From Rheinheimera sp. 4Y26 (GTDB taxonomy: Bacteria; Pseudomonadota; Gammaproteobacteria; Enterobacterales; Alteromonadaceae): a stretch of 64,000 bases of DNA. The DNA lies in NCBI RefSeq assembly GCF_025245835.1, contig NZ_JAOBWS010000005.1:62001-126000 (forward strand). The letters are read 5' to 3'. Positions 1 to 9,033 of the stretch are shown here, in pieces; within the stretch, counting starts at the first letter, position 1, and each line of letters opens with the position of its first letter. The position numbers were made by a program, and so were the translations under genes. The notes beneath the pieces were generated by a model. The model did not search any database and was not told where the DNA came from. It saw only the letters and a program-made list of their open reading frames with translations.

Positions 1-9
1 GAAGCCTGA

Positions 10-990
<981 letters not shown>

Positions 991-1004
991 GCTGTTTTGC
1001 TGAT

Positions 1005-1035
1005 AAAAAAAGACCGCCGCAGCGGTCTTTTTTTT
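1005..1035. terminator. Bidirectional terminator between cysB and metE
   Basis: A perfect 7-bp stem (1011-1017 with 1022-1028) has a CGCA loop and is flanked by an A-run on the left and a T-run on the right. It therefore reads as a Rho-independent terminator on both strands, serving cysB from the left and metE from the right. Confidence 0.9.
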
Positions 1036-1118
1036 GCGTATAAATAGAAGGGGCAACAGCCCGGACCTCTGCGAAGCAACAGGCTGCTGCAGTAACAGCC
1101 TGTGCCGGCAACAGACGC

Positions 1119-3389
1119 TTAAGCCAGTTCCTGCCTTAATTCACGGCAAGCCTGCACCATTTGGGCAAGAGCCGCTTCGGCTTCCTGCCAGCTGCGTGTT
1201 TTCAGGCCACAATCCGGATTCACCCACAACTGTTGTAGTGGCAGTTTGCCGGCCGCTTTATTAATCAACTGTTTGATCCAATCAAGCTGCGGCACATTGG
1301 GCGAGTGAATGTCATAAACACCGGGGCCTATCTGGTTTGGATAGGCAAAATCTTCAAAGGCCCCCAGCAGCTCCATGTTCGAACGTGAAGTTTCAATGGT
1401 GATCACATCAGCATCCATAGCGGCAATAGCGGCAATAATGTCGTTAAACTCGGAATAACACATATGGGTGTGAATTTGTGTACTGTGCTGCACTTTGCTG
1501 CTGCATCTTTTAAAGGCATCCACTGCCCAGTCAAGATACTGCTGCCACTGGCTTTGTTTTAACGGTAAACCTTCGCGAAAAGCCGGTTCGTCAATCTGAA
1601 TGATCTGAATACCGGCCTGCTCCAGCGCTTTTACTTCATCCGCCAGTGCCAGACTAAGCTGTAGTGCAATATCAGCGCGGCTAAGATCTTCCCTTGGGAA
1701 AGACCAGGCCAGCATAGTGACAGGACCGGTCAGCATGCCTTTGACCGGCTTTTGGGTCAGCGACTGGGCGTAGCTTGTCCAGCTCACTGTCATATCCGCG
1801 CTGCGGCTGATATCCCCGATAATAATGGGCGGTTTGACACAGCGGCTGCCGTAACTTTGTACCCAGCCAAACTGACTGAACACATAACCTTGCAGTTGTT
1901 CGCCAAAATACTCCACCATGTCGTTGCGCTCAGCTTCACCATGCACCAGTACATCCAGCCCTAATTGTTCCTGCAGTGTGATGGCTTTGGCAATTTGCTG
2001 CTCGATCTGCTGCTGATACTGCTGCTCACTGATGCGGCCTGCTTTAAGGTCGAGCCTTAACTTCCTGATGTCGCTGCTTTGCGGGAAAGAGCCAATAGTG
2101 GTGGTGGGCAACAGGGGGAGTTGCAGCTGTTGTTGCTGTAGCTTAATACGTTTGGCAAAAGGCAAAGTCCGGTCCGCTTTTTCGGCTTTGGCGCGCTCAC
2201 AGGCTTGTTGCACCGCTGAGTTATGCACCAAAGTCGAGTTTTTGCGATCTTTTAGCGGCAAGCAGTAGCTGGTAATGGCCTGGGTATCACCATTTTGCAG
2301 TGCTTGTTGTAATAACTTCAGCTCTTCACATTTTTGCCTGGCAAACGCGAACCAGCTTTTCACCTGCGGTTGCAGCTGTTGCTCCAGTGTTAAATCTACC
2401 GGGCAATGTAATAAAGAGCAGGAGGTGCCGAGCCAGAGTTTATCGCCTCTGCGATCAAACAAAGGTTTGAGCTGTTGATAGGCTTTGGTTAAATCGCCGC
2501 GCCAGATATTGCGGCCATTAATAATGCCGGCCGAAAGCACAAAGTGTGGTGGGATCAACAAATCAGCAGCTGCAAGGTCGCATGGCTCTGCGGATAAATC
2601 CAGATGAATACCATCCAGCGGTAAATCCACCAGCTGCGGTAAATAACCGGAAATATCGCCAAAATAGCTGGCAAGCAGTAGCTTGAGCTGGCCTTTTTGC
2701 AGGCTGCGGTAACTGGTCTGAATAGCCTTTTGCCAGGCTGGAGAAAGTTCCAGCGCCAGCACAGGTTCGTCGAGTTGCAACCACTGCACACCGGCGGCAT
2801 TGAGCGCATCCAGCAGCTGCTGATACCCATTTAATAAAGCCGGCAGCAGGCTGAGTTTATCAACTCCTTCAGCCACTTTGCCACAATGCAGGTAAGTAAC
2901 GGGGCCTGGCAGCACCAGTTTAAAATGAAGTCCCAGCGCTTTGGCTTCGTCAATCTGTTGGAACAAGCTCAGATCCGACAGTTGAAATTGCTGCTCTGCG
3001 TCAAATTCCGGCACCAGATAGTGATAATTGGTATTAAACCATTTGGTCATGTCGCTGGCAGCTGCCGCCGGGCCTGTAGGTGCGCGGCCGCGGCCAATGC
3101 GGAACTGACAGTCAAAATCTATCTTGCCATCGGCACTTTGATGCCGTTTTGGCACCACACCAAACAATAACGAGGTATTGAGGATATGATCGTAAAAAGC
3201 AAAGTCACCCACCGGCACTAAATCAATACCGGCTTGCTGTTGCAAGCGCCAATGTTCCGCTCTGAGTTTTTTGCCGGTTTGTTCAAGTTCTGACTGTGTG
3301 ATATCTCCTTGCCAATATTGTTCTAAAGCACGTTTTAACTGGCGTTTATTGCCAATCCGCGGAAAACCAAGGCTATGTGTTGTTGACAT
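1119..3389 (-). CDS. metE: MetE, cobalamin-independent methionine synthase
   Basis: 756 residues, close to the 753 of E. coli. It transfers the methyl group of 5-methyltetrahydropteroyl-polyglutamate to homocysteine in the cytoplasm, the last step of methionine synthesis. The zinc ligands are all present: H642 and C644 in the T-H-M-C-Y-S motif, E666 in I-E-T-S-R-S, and C727 in N-P-D-C-G. The ATG at 3389 follows a clear AGGAG ribosome site. It is divergent from metR, as in enterobacteria, with candidate MetJ and MetR sites in the shared 107-bp gap. That gap is too short for a cobalamin riboswitch, so methionine and homocysteine regulators probably control the gene. Confidence 0.97.
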   Translation of the reverse strand: MSTTHSLGFPRIGNKRQLKRALEQYWQGDITQSELEQTGKKLRAEHWRLQQQAGIDLVPVGDFAFYDHILNTSLLFGVVPKRHQSADGKIDFDCQFRIGRGRAPTGPAAAASDMTKWFNTNYHYLVPEFDAEQQFQLSDLSLFQQIDEAKALGLHFKLVLPGPVTYLHCGKVAEGVDKLSLLPALLNGYQQLLDALNAAGVQWLQLDEPVLALELSPAWQKAIQTSYRSLQKGQLKLLLASYFGDISGYLPQLVDLPLDGIHLDLSAEPCDLAAADLLIPPHFVLSAGIINGRNIWRGDLTKAYQQLKPLFDRRGDKLWLGTSCSLLHCPVDLTLEQQLQPQVKSWFAFARQKCEELKLLQQALQNGDTQAITSYCLPLKDRKNSTLVHNSAVQQACERAKAEKADRTLPFAKRIKLQQQQLQLPLLPTTTIGSFPQSSDIRKLRLDLKAGRISEQQYQQQIEQQIAKAITLQEQLGLDVLVHGEAERNDMVEYFGEQLQGYVFSQFGWVQSYGSRCVKPPIIIGDISRSADMTVSWTSYAQSLTQKPVKGMLTGPVTMLAWSFPREDLSRADIALQLSLALADEVKALEQAGIQIIQIDEPAFREGLPLKQSQWQQYLDWAVDAFKRCSSKVQHSTQIHTHMCYSEFNDIIAAIAAMDADVITIETSRSNMELLGAFEDFAYPNQIGPGVYDIHSPNVPQLDWIKQLINKAAGKLPLQQLWVNPDCGLKTRSWQEAEAALAQMVQACRELRQELA

Positions 3390-3404
3390 ATCTTCTCCTT
3401 ATTT

Positions 3405-3428
3405 GGACGTCTGGATGTTGATATGTCT
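3405..3428. promoter_or_regulatory. Candidate MetJ operator: three tandem met boxes
   Basis: Three consecutive 8-bp units lie just upstream of the metE ribosome site. Compared with the MetJ consensus AGACGTCT they match at 7/8 (3405-3412), 4/8 (3413-3420) and 6/8 (3421-3428). Tandem 8-bp boxes are how MetJ dimers bind in E. coli. Their position about 16 bases from the metE start fits repression of metE. metJ itself is not in the window. Confidence 0.6.
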
Positions 3429-3481
3429 ATTTTTGCCGGTTATGCTGTGGTGCCACAACTGAATAACGAGCCTCTGTTAAT

Positions 3482-3494
3482 TGAGAAAAATTCA
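3482..3494. promoter_or_regulatory. Candidate MetR binding site
   Basis: TGAGAAAAATTCA matches the MetR consensus TGAA-N5-TTCA at seven of eight defined positions. It lies two bases before the metR ATG and about 93 bp upstream of metE. That would suit activation of metE together with autorepression of metR. Confidence 0.5.
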
Positions 3495-3496
3495 TC

Positions 3497-4402
3497 ATGA
3501 TTGAGCTGAAACTACTGCGAACCCTCCAGGCATTACAACAAACCGGCTCCTTACAGGGCGCGGCCAGCCGGCTTTTTGTCACCCAATCTGCTTTGTCGCA
3601 TCAACTCAAAGATGCCGAGCAGATGATGGGAGCCAGTTTGTTTGTGCGTAAGTCGCAGCCGGTGCAATTTAGCGCTCAGGGCAAATTATTGCTGGAATTA
3701 GCCGCCACTGTATTGCCGCAACTTGACGTGGCCTGGCAGCAGCTGAAAAGCGGTCAGTTACCGGCACAACAACTGCGTTTAACAGTGGAGTGTCATGCCT
3801 GCGTGCATTGGCTATTGCCAGCGTTAAAAGCATTTCGCCAGCAGTGGCCGCAGGTTCAGCTCAGCCTTGAAACCGATATTCAGCACCATGCTATTGAAGC
3901 CATGCTCCGGGATGAACTGGATTTAGTGCTGACCACTGACAGACGGCTGGAGCAGCAGGTGAGTTATCAGCCGTTATTTGAACTGGAGCTGTTTGCCTTT
4001 ATGGCGCCTGAGCATTGTCTGGCGGCACGGCAGTTTGTGACTGCAGCTGATCTGGCCAAAGAAAAGTTGCTGGTTTACCCGATAGAACCTGAACGGCAGG
4101 ATTTATTCCGCCATTTTTTGCAAAAAACGCCTTTTAGCGGTGAACTCAGGCAAGTGGCGCAGGCCAGTCAGATGTTGCAATTGGTGGCCGCTGGTGAGGG
4201 GATTGCAGTGCTGCCAGGCTGGCTGGCCGAGCCTTTTGTCAGCCAGGGGCTGATTGTAGTGAAAAAGCTCGGTGCCCATGGTTTGAAACGCCAGATGTAT
4301 CTGGCAAGTCAACGTCATCAACACAGTTTGGCGCTCAAGGCTTTGTATCAGCAGCTGAGGCAGTATTCACCGGTCTCTGTGTCACAAACTCTGGCGGTGT
4401 AA
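3497..4402 (+). CDS. metR: MetR, LysR-type activator of methionine genes
   Basis: 301-residue LysR-family protein with an N-terminal helix-turn-helix (about residues 1-60) and a C-terminal effector-binding domain. Assignment as MetR rests on family resemblance and on the divergent arrangement with metE, which is the classical locus. MetR uses homocysteine as coactivator and turns on metE and other methionine genes. The ATG overlaps the edge of a TGAA-N5-TTCA-like site, consistent with autoregulation. It runs convergent to queC, with a hairpin in the gap. Confidence 0.88.
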   Translation: MIELKLLRTLQALQQTGSLQGAASRLFVTQSALSHQLKDAEQMMGASLFVRKSQPVQFSAQGKLLLELAATVLPQLDVAWQQLKSGQLPAQQLRLTVECHACVHWLLPALKAFRQQWPQVQLSLETDIQHHAIEAMLRDELDLVLTTDRRLEQQVSYQPLFELELFAFMAPEHCLAARQFVTAADLAKEKLLVYPIEPERQDLFRHFLQKTPFSGELRQVAQASQMLQLVAAGEGIAVLPGWLAEPFVSQGLIVVKKLGAHGLKRQMYLASQRHQHSLALKALYQQLRQYSPVSVSQTLAV

Positions 4403-4441
4403 TGGTGCAGCAGGGGGGCAAGACGTTATCAAGAGGGTATC

Positions 4442-4472
4442 AAGCGTCGGCCAATAGTTCTGGCAGACGCTT
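4442..4472. terminator. Hairpin between convergent metR and queC
   Basis: AAGCGTC (4442-4448) pairs with GACGCTT (4466-4472), and an inner GCCA/TGGC extends the stem past a single mismatch. There is no strong T-run, so this is a possible terminator or transcript end-stabiliser for either gene. Confidence 0.4.
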
Positions 4473-4490
4473 AGGGCAGCAAGTACGGTT

Positions 4491-5147
4491 TTATTCGTAG
4501 GGCAGCGGATCTGTCACCTGATTTAATGCAAAAGCCTCCAGCCGTTCCTGACAGGAGCCACATTTGCCACAGGCTTTTTCGCGGCCGTTATAACAGGTCC
4601 AGGTTTTGCTGTAATCAAGACCCATCTGAAGACCGTCTTTGAGGATTTCAATTTTGGTCTGATGCAGGTAAGGGCTGATAATATCCACCGGCTCATAGTT
4701 GGCGATTTGGCAAACATCATGCATTTTTTGCACAAATTCAGGCCGGCAGTCCGGATAAATAAAGTGATCACCCGAATGTGCGCCGTAATACACCGCCTGT
4801 GCATCCAGCGACACCGCATAACCCACCGCCAGACTTAATAAAATCATATTGCGGTTTGGCACCACCGTTGATTTCATATTATCGGCAGCATAATGGCCTT
4901 CCGGTACTTCAATATCGTCGGTCAGAGATGAGCCGCCAATCAGTTGGTTAATGGCCGAGATATCAACAATTTTGTGATGAATGCCCAGCTCCTGACAGAC
5001 GTTTTGTGCGCAAATCAGCTCTTTGACATGGCGCTGACCATAGTTAAAAGACAAGGCATACACTTGATGGCCGGCACGAATGGCATTGTGCAGCACGGTA
5101 AATGAATCCATGCCACCGGAATAAATCACAACAACTTTTTGCGGCAT
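4491..5147 (-). CDS. queC: QueC, 7-cyano-7-deazaguanine synthase
   Basis: 218 residues from the ATG at 5147, chosen because GGGAG lies 8 bases upstream and because the family begins just before the S-G-G-M-D-S ATP-pyrophosphatase loop. A longer frame to 5210 lacks support. QueC converts 7-carboxy-7-deazaguanine to preQ0 using ATP and ammonia in queuosine synthesis. The C-terminal zinc-binding cysteines are visible in the C-G-K-C-G-S-C segment, with a further Cys upstream. It is divergent from queE, the preceding pathway step, sharing an 86-bp promoter region. Confidence 0.95.
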   Translation of the reverse strand: MPQKVVVIYSGGMDSFTVLHNAIRAGHQVYALSFNYGQRHVKELICAQNVCQELGIHHKIVDISAINQLIGGSSLTDDIEVPEGHYAADNMKSTVVPNRNMILLSLAVGYAVSLDAQAVYYGAHSGDHFIYPDCRPEFVQKMHDVCQIANYEPVDIISPYLHQTKIEILKDGLQMGLDYSKTWTCYNGREKACGKCGSCQERLEAFALNQVTDPLPYE

Positions 5148-5168
5148 TCTTGCAGCTCCCGTTATAAT
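5139..5168 (+). promoter_or_regulatory. Candidate sigma-70 promoter for queE
   Basis: TTGCGG (5139-5144) is followed by an 18-bp spacer and a consensus TATAAT (5163-5168). It points toward queE and overlaps the start codon and ribosome site of queC on the opposite strand, so expression of the two genes may interfere. Confidence 0.5.
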
Positions 5169-5233
5169 GGTCAGCAATTTGGGGCGCGCATTGTACTGCA
5201 TAATCGCCAAGGGCTAAAGGAAATCAACTCAGC

Positions 5234-5899
5234 GTGTATAAAGTTAACGAAATTTTTGAAACTATTCAGGGTGAAGGCAATTACACCGGCACACCATCCA
5301 TTTTTCTGCGCTTGCAGGGTTGTCCTGTCGGTTGCTCCTGGTGTGATACCAAACATACCTGGGACATTCATCCTGATTTGTTAATACAGCTGGGCGAGAC
5401 CACACAAAAAAAAGCCGATTCTGATCATTGGGCAAATACCGACGCCAAGGGCATTGTTGAGCTGTTTCGTGAGCGCGGTTACCGTGCGCGCCATGTGGTA
5501 ATTACAGGCGGCGAGCCCTGTATGTATGACTTAAACCCGCTTTGCGAACTGTTGCATCAGCAAGGTTTCAGCACTCAGATTGAAACTTCCGGTACTTTTG
5601 AAATTCTGGCACCCGACAGCACCTGGGTGACTGTGTCACCCAAGGTGAATATGAAAGGGGGTTATCCGGTGTTAACCAGCTGCCTGGAGCGTGCCAACGA
5701 AATTAAACATCCTGTGGCGATGGAAAAACATGTCGAAGAGCTTAAAGAGCTGCTGCAGAACATCAACACCTCAGGCAAATATATTTATCTGCAGCCAATC
5801 AGCCAAAAAGCCAAAGCTACCAAACTCGCCATTGAAGCCTGTATGGCGAATAACTGGCGGTTAAGCGTGCAGGTGCATAAATACCTGGGTATTAACTAA
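5234..5899 (+). CDS. queE: QueE, 7-carboxy-7-deazaguanine synthase
   Basis: 221-residue radical-SAM enzyme that rearranges 6-carboxy-tetrahydropterin into 7-carboxy-7-deazaguanine for queuosine synthesis. The cluster motif is C-P-V-G-C-S-W-C, the CX3CX2C spacing of many proteobacterial QueE proteins. The E-T-I-Q-G-E-G segment near the N-terminus is diagnostic. The start is a GTG at 5234. The stop codon overlaps the stop of the convergent Lon-N-domain gene, so no terminator fits between them. Confidence 0.95.
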   Translation: MYKVNEIFETIQGEGNYTGTPSIFLRLQGCPVGCSWCDTKHTWDIHPDLLIQLGETTQKKADSDHWANTDAKGIVELFRERGYRARHVVITGGEPCMYDLNPLCELLHQQGFSTQIETSGTFEILAPDSTWVTVSPKVNMKGGYPVLTSCLERANEIKHPVAMEKHVEELKELLQNINTSGKYIYLQPISQKAKATKLAIEACMANNWRLSVQVHKYLGIN

Positions 5900-6507
5900 G
5901 CACCTTTATTGTTTGCTGTGTAATCCTCAGCACAAGGTTCCAGCCATTGATGCAATGCCTCCAGTGTCGGGCTGGCATCCTCTGCAGCCATCAGCTGATA
6001 TTTCAGTGGTGGTTGCATATTTAAAATTTCCAGCCAGCGCTGCGCCAGCCAGTTGCTGCAATGCCAGGCAGGTTCCGGGTATAAAGCTGCAAGTTGTGGG
6101 TTTTGCCGGAATACCGTTTGAAGCTCCGCAGCAATCAGGCTGTCTCTGTGCTGAAATGGCAACTCAGGCCAGACTGGCAATGTGCTGACTTTAGCCACAT
6201 GCAGGCCATCCGGCTCCTGAAAACGCTGCTGGATCAACACGCGCTCTGTTCCAGTGATAGTGATCCCCAATAAACCATCTTCAAGCTGCTGAAAGTCGGT
6301 AACTTTCACTAAAGTTGCAACTTTAAAGATCCGATCCGGATGTTGCTGCGCCACATAAGGGTTTAGCAAAGCGCTGGCGAAGGGCCTGATGCCGGCACAA
6401 GCTTCTTTGACCAACCGGATATATCTGGCTTCAAATACCCGAAGTTGCATTTGCCCTTGCGGCAACACCACCTGACTTAATGGAAACAAGGCTATCTCAG
6501 ACCACAT
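5896..6507 (-). CDS. LON peptidase N-terminal (substrate-binding) domain protein
   Basis: About 203 residues from the ATG at 6507; a GTG start at 6531 is also possible, and neither has a strong ribosome site. The protein begins with an L-F-P-L-x-x-V-V-L-P-x-G segment and F-E-x-R-Y, hallmarks of the Lon N-terminal domain. No AAA+ or protease part follows, so it is a stand-alone substrate-binding-domain protein of the YcaD/cereblon-like group, role unknown. It sits alone, convergent with queE. Confidence 0.85.
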   Translation of the reverse strand: MWSEIALFPLSQVVLPQGQMQLRVFEARYIRLVKEACAGIRPFASALLNPYVAQQHPDRIFKVATLVKVTDFQQLEDGLLGITITGTERVLIQQRFQEPDGLHVAKVSTLPVWPELPFQHRDSLIAAELQTVFRQNPQLAALYPEPAWHCSNWLAQRWLEILNMQPPLKYQLMAAEDASPTLEALHQWLEPCAEDYTANNKGA

Positions 6508-6685
6508 TTTCAGACCACGTTGATTGTTCACGTTTTGATTGCTGTAACAGATTACGTGGCACCTTGCATTTCGGATTGAAAACTACTGTCACTGAAGGTG
6601 ATTTTTGCTATGGTTAACCACAGGTTTGGCCTTTACAACAGCTGCCAGTGCTGGCTCCGTTGTGATGGTCTGTAGTCAGAGGTAT

Positions 6686-7480
6686 ATGCAGTTGATAAAA
6701 GCAATAGGGGTAAAAACAGCGTTGCTGTATGGTGCTGCATTGGCGCTGAGTTCATTGGCGCTGAGCCCACTGGTGCAGGCCAATGAAATTAAAGCCGTGG
6801 TGAGCGACACCAATCCTGTGCCCTATGCCATGTTTTCACAGGATGGCAAACTCAGTGGCGGTATCAGCAAACAACTGATTGATGAAGTTGGCAAAATCAC
6901 CGCTCTGCCTGTGCTCTATCTGCCGTTAACCCGCGCCAGAGTAGAGCAGTGGATTGCATCAGGGAAGGCCGACCTTGGCTGTTTTATCAGCCCGGACTGG
7001 GTCAGCAAACCCGAAGATCTGCAGTGGGTTGGGCCTTTGTTTTATTCGGCGCAATATATAGTGCGGCGCAGCGACAGCAAACCCAACCGGCAACTCAGCG
7101 ACTTATTTCACAAAAGAGTGGGTACCATCCGCGGTTTTGTCTATCCCGAGCTGGAACAGGCTTTTGCCGAAGAATTATTGGTGCGGGATGACGCCCATTC
7201 ACTGGAAAGTAATTTAACCCGCCTGGCGCAGGGGCGGCTGGATGCAGTGATGACAGTGGATTTATCTTATGGTTATGTGATGGCGCGCCAGCAGTTTGGT
7301 GTGAGCTTAACCTACGATCCACTCTGGACCAAAGCTCCGGCTTTATATTGTGCGCTCAGTCCTAAATCCAGCCATTTGACGGCTATCAAACAAGCTTTTG
7401 AAAAGCTGCAACAGCAGCAGTTTATTGAAACTATTATGCGGCCCTACTTGCCTGCCGGCACATCGCCAAACGCATCATAA
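6686..7480 (+). CDS. Orphan periplasmic solute-binding protein (SBP_bac_3 type)
   Basis: 264 residues from the ATG at 6686, chosen because AGAGG lies at the right spacing and the protein then starts with a typical signal peptide ending near Val-Gln-Ala-Asn. The body matches the amino-acid-binding SBP_bac_3 fold: an N-terminal lobe with Y-A-M-F and G-G-I-S-K-Q-L, then a G-K-A-D-L-G-C turn. No permease or ATPase gene is nearby. Such solitary binding proteins are common in Alteromonadales and may act as sensors or scavengers. Ligand unknown. The upstream in-frame extension is not supported. Confidence 0.75.
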   Translation: MQLIKAIGVKTALLYGAALALSSLALSPLVQANEIKAVVSDTNPVPYAMFSQDGKLSGGISKQLIDEVGKITALPVLYLPLTRARVEQWIASGKADLGCFISPDWVSKPEDLQWVGPLFYSAQYIVRRSDSKPNRQLSDLFHKRVGTIRGFVYPELEQAFAEELLVRDDAHSLESNLTRLAQGRLDAVMTVDLSYGYVMARQQFGVSLTYDPLWTKAPALYCALSPKSSHLTAIKQAFEKLQQQQFIETIMRPYLPAGTSPNAS

Positions 7481-7649
7481 AACCAGCACAAGATTGATGT
7501 CAGAACAAAACGGCTTTATCAGCAATATAAAGTCGCTTAATAAAAAAGCTGTCCTACCTTGTTTTAAGCAGACTGTCAGACTGACATTTTACTGCATGCA
7601 ACTGCACACAATCCCCATATGCCCGGCGGCAAGATGCAGACTGGGCTGA

Positions 7650-8078
7650 TTATTGCCGTACCGGATCATCTTTCAGTTTCGGGATCTTTAACCCCAGTTC
7701 CTGACCACGATACTTAGCGTAATAGGTACAACCGGCAAACATCAGGCAGGCCGCCGCAAGCTCAGCAAGCGCCAGATAAAAAGTAGTGCCGCTGCTGATC
7801 CACAGGTGGGTCAGGCTGTGCACAAAATAAATCATCACAATAAAATTGGCCCAGGCAAAGGTGTAAGCCTTACCGCGTAAAATTCCCATCATGGGCAGCC
7901 ATAATGGCCCCCATAACAGAGCTAACAATACTCTGCTACTGCCAAGTTCTGGCGGATCCAGCCATAACACCCAGGCGGGTATCAACAAAAATAACGCTAA
8001 AAAACCAGCTTGCCCTAACCGCAGATAACGGCGGGTGCGGGCGGCAAGCGGGATATGGGACGAAATCAACCAGGTCAT
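7650..8078 (-). CDS. DUF2069 inner-membrane protein
   Basis: 142 residues with about four hydrophobic segments (near 20-40, 47-65, 72-92 and 100-120), fitting the DUF2069 family of small membrane proteins. The function is unknown. Its ATG overlaps the wrbA stop (ATGA), so the two are translationally coupled. It is the last gene of the minus-strand run bepA-arsC-wrbA-DUF2069. Confidence 0.8.
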   Translation of the reverse strand: MTWLISSHIPLAARTRRYLRLGQAGFLALFLLIPAWVLWLDPPELGSSRVLLALLWGPLWLPMMGILRGKAYTFAWANFIVMIYFVHSLTHLWISSGTTFYLALAELAAACLMFAGCTYYAKYRGQELGLKIPKLKDDPVRQ

Positions 8079-8668
8079 TGTAATTTTCCGGCAACTAAAG
8101 CTAAACGTTTACCAAACTGAACAGCCAGTTGCTGTTCATGGGCTGTCAGGGCAGAGCTGTGTTCAGGGCCTGTAACATGGCTTGGGCCGTAGGGCGTACC
8201 GCCACTTTGGGTCTGATGCAACGCTGGTTGATCATAAGGCGTGCCGAGCAGCACCATGCCATGGTGTAACAGCGGCAGCATCATACCCAGTAAGGTGGCC
8301 TCATTGCCACCATGCATTGACGAAGAAGAGGTAAAAACGCCGGCAGCTTTGTCGATCAGCGTACCTTTTAACCAACAAGCGCTGGTGCTGTCCCAGAATG
8401 CTTTCATTTCGGCGCTCATCAGGCCAAACCGTACCGGGCTACCGACGGCCAGCGCATCCGCCTGTACCAGCTCTTCATTGCTGACCACCGGATGGCGGCT
8501 TAACTGAGGCGCAGGAGCAGCACCTTCCATTGCTGTGAAATGCAGCGCCGGTACTGTGCGCAGTAAGGCAGTGGCGCCTGCAGCTTCTACACCTATGGCA
8601 ATTTTTTCAGCCAAAGCCGCCACAGAGCCGTGGCGGGAGTGATACAACACTAAAACAGTCACCGGCAT
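8075..8668 (-). CDS. wrbA: WrbA-family NAD(P)H:quinone oxidoreductase
   Basis: 197-residue flavodoxin-fold protein, the usual WrbA length. The FMN phosphate loop S-R-H-G-S-V lies at the N-terminus, with G-S-P-V-R-F-G and the S-S-S-M-H-G-G-N-E loop further on, all typical of WrbA. WrbA reduces quinones by two electrons, avoiding semiquinones. It starts at the last base of the arsC stop (TAATG) and overlaps the DUF2069 gene by 4 bp, so it is firmly inside an operon. Confidence 0.9.
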   Translation of the reverse strand: MPVTVLVLYHSRHGSVAALAEKIAIGVEAAGATALLRTVPALHFTAMEGAAPAPQLSRHPVVSNEELVQADALAVGSPVRFGLMSAEMKAFWDSTSACWLKGTLIDKAAGVFTSSSSMHGGNEATLLGMMLPLLHHGMVLLGTPYDQPALHQTQSGGTPYGPSHVTGPEHSSALTAHEQQLAVQFGKRLALVAGKLQ

Positions 8669-9012
8669 TAAAACAGTTCCAGTAAACGGCTGGCCGGGCG
8701 GGCAATCACTGCTTTGTTGCCATGTACCACCACTGGGCGTTCAATCAGTTTTGGCTGGCTTAGCATCGCCTGAATAATGATATCGTCCGACAAATTTTCA
8801 TTATCCAGCCCCATGCTTTTGTATTCGTCTTCTTTATTTCTGAGCAGTTCACGTGGTGACAATTGCAGCTGCTGCAACAAAGTGCGCAGTGCGGTTTCGT
8901 CCAGCGGTTCGTTCAGGTAATTCACCACCACAAAGGGGCGGCCCAGCTGTTCCAGCAGTGACAAGACTTCGCGGCTTTTGGAGCAACGGTTGTTGTGATA
9001 AATGGTCAGCAT
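8668..9012 (-). CDS. arsC: ArsC/YfgD-family thioredoxin-fold protein (arsenate-reductase-like)
   Basis: 114 residues from the ATG at 9012, which has a GAGGA ribosome site 7 bases upstream; a TTG two codons earlier is less likely. The N-R-C-S-K-S-R active site with a single Cys near residue 10, and the I-E-R-P-V-V motif, are those of glutaredoxin-dependent arsenate reductases (YfgD group). As in E. coli it follows bepA. Without an arsenite exporter nearby, a role in arsenate resistance is uncertain; thiol chemistry is safe to infer. Confidence 0.88.
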   Translation of the reverse strand: MLTIYHNNRCSKSREVLSLLEQLGRPFVVVNYLNEPLDETALRTLLQQLQLSPRELLRNKEDEYKSMGLDNENLSDDIIIQAMLSQPKLIERPVVVHGNKAVIARPASRLLELF

Positions 9013-9033
9013 GGGCAAGTCCTCAGCTTAGTT

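Noticed and set aside
3390-3496. Cobalamin riboswitch before metE
   Set aside because: The gap is too short and shows no B12-box; protein operators explain it better.
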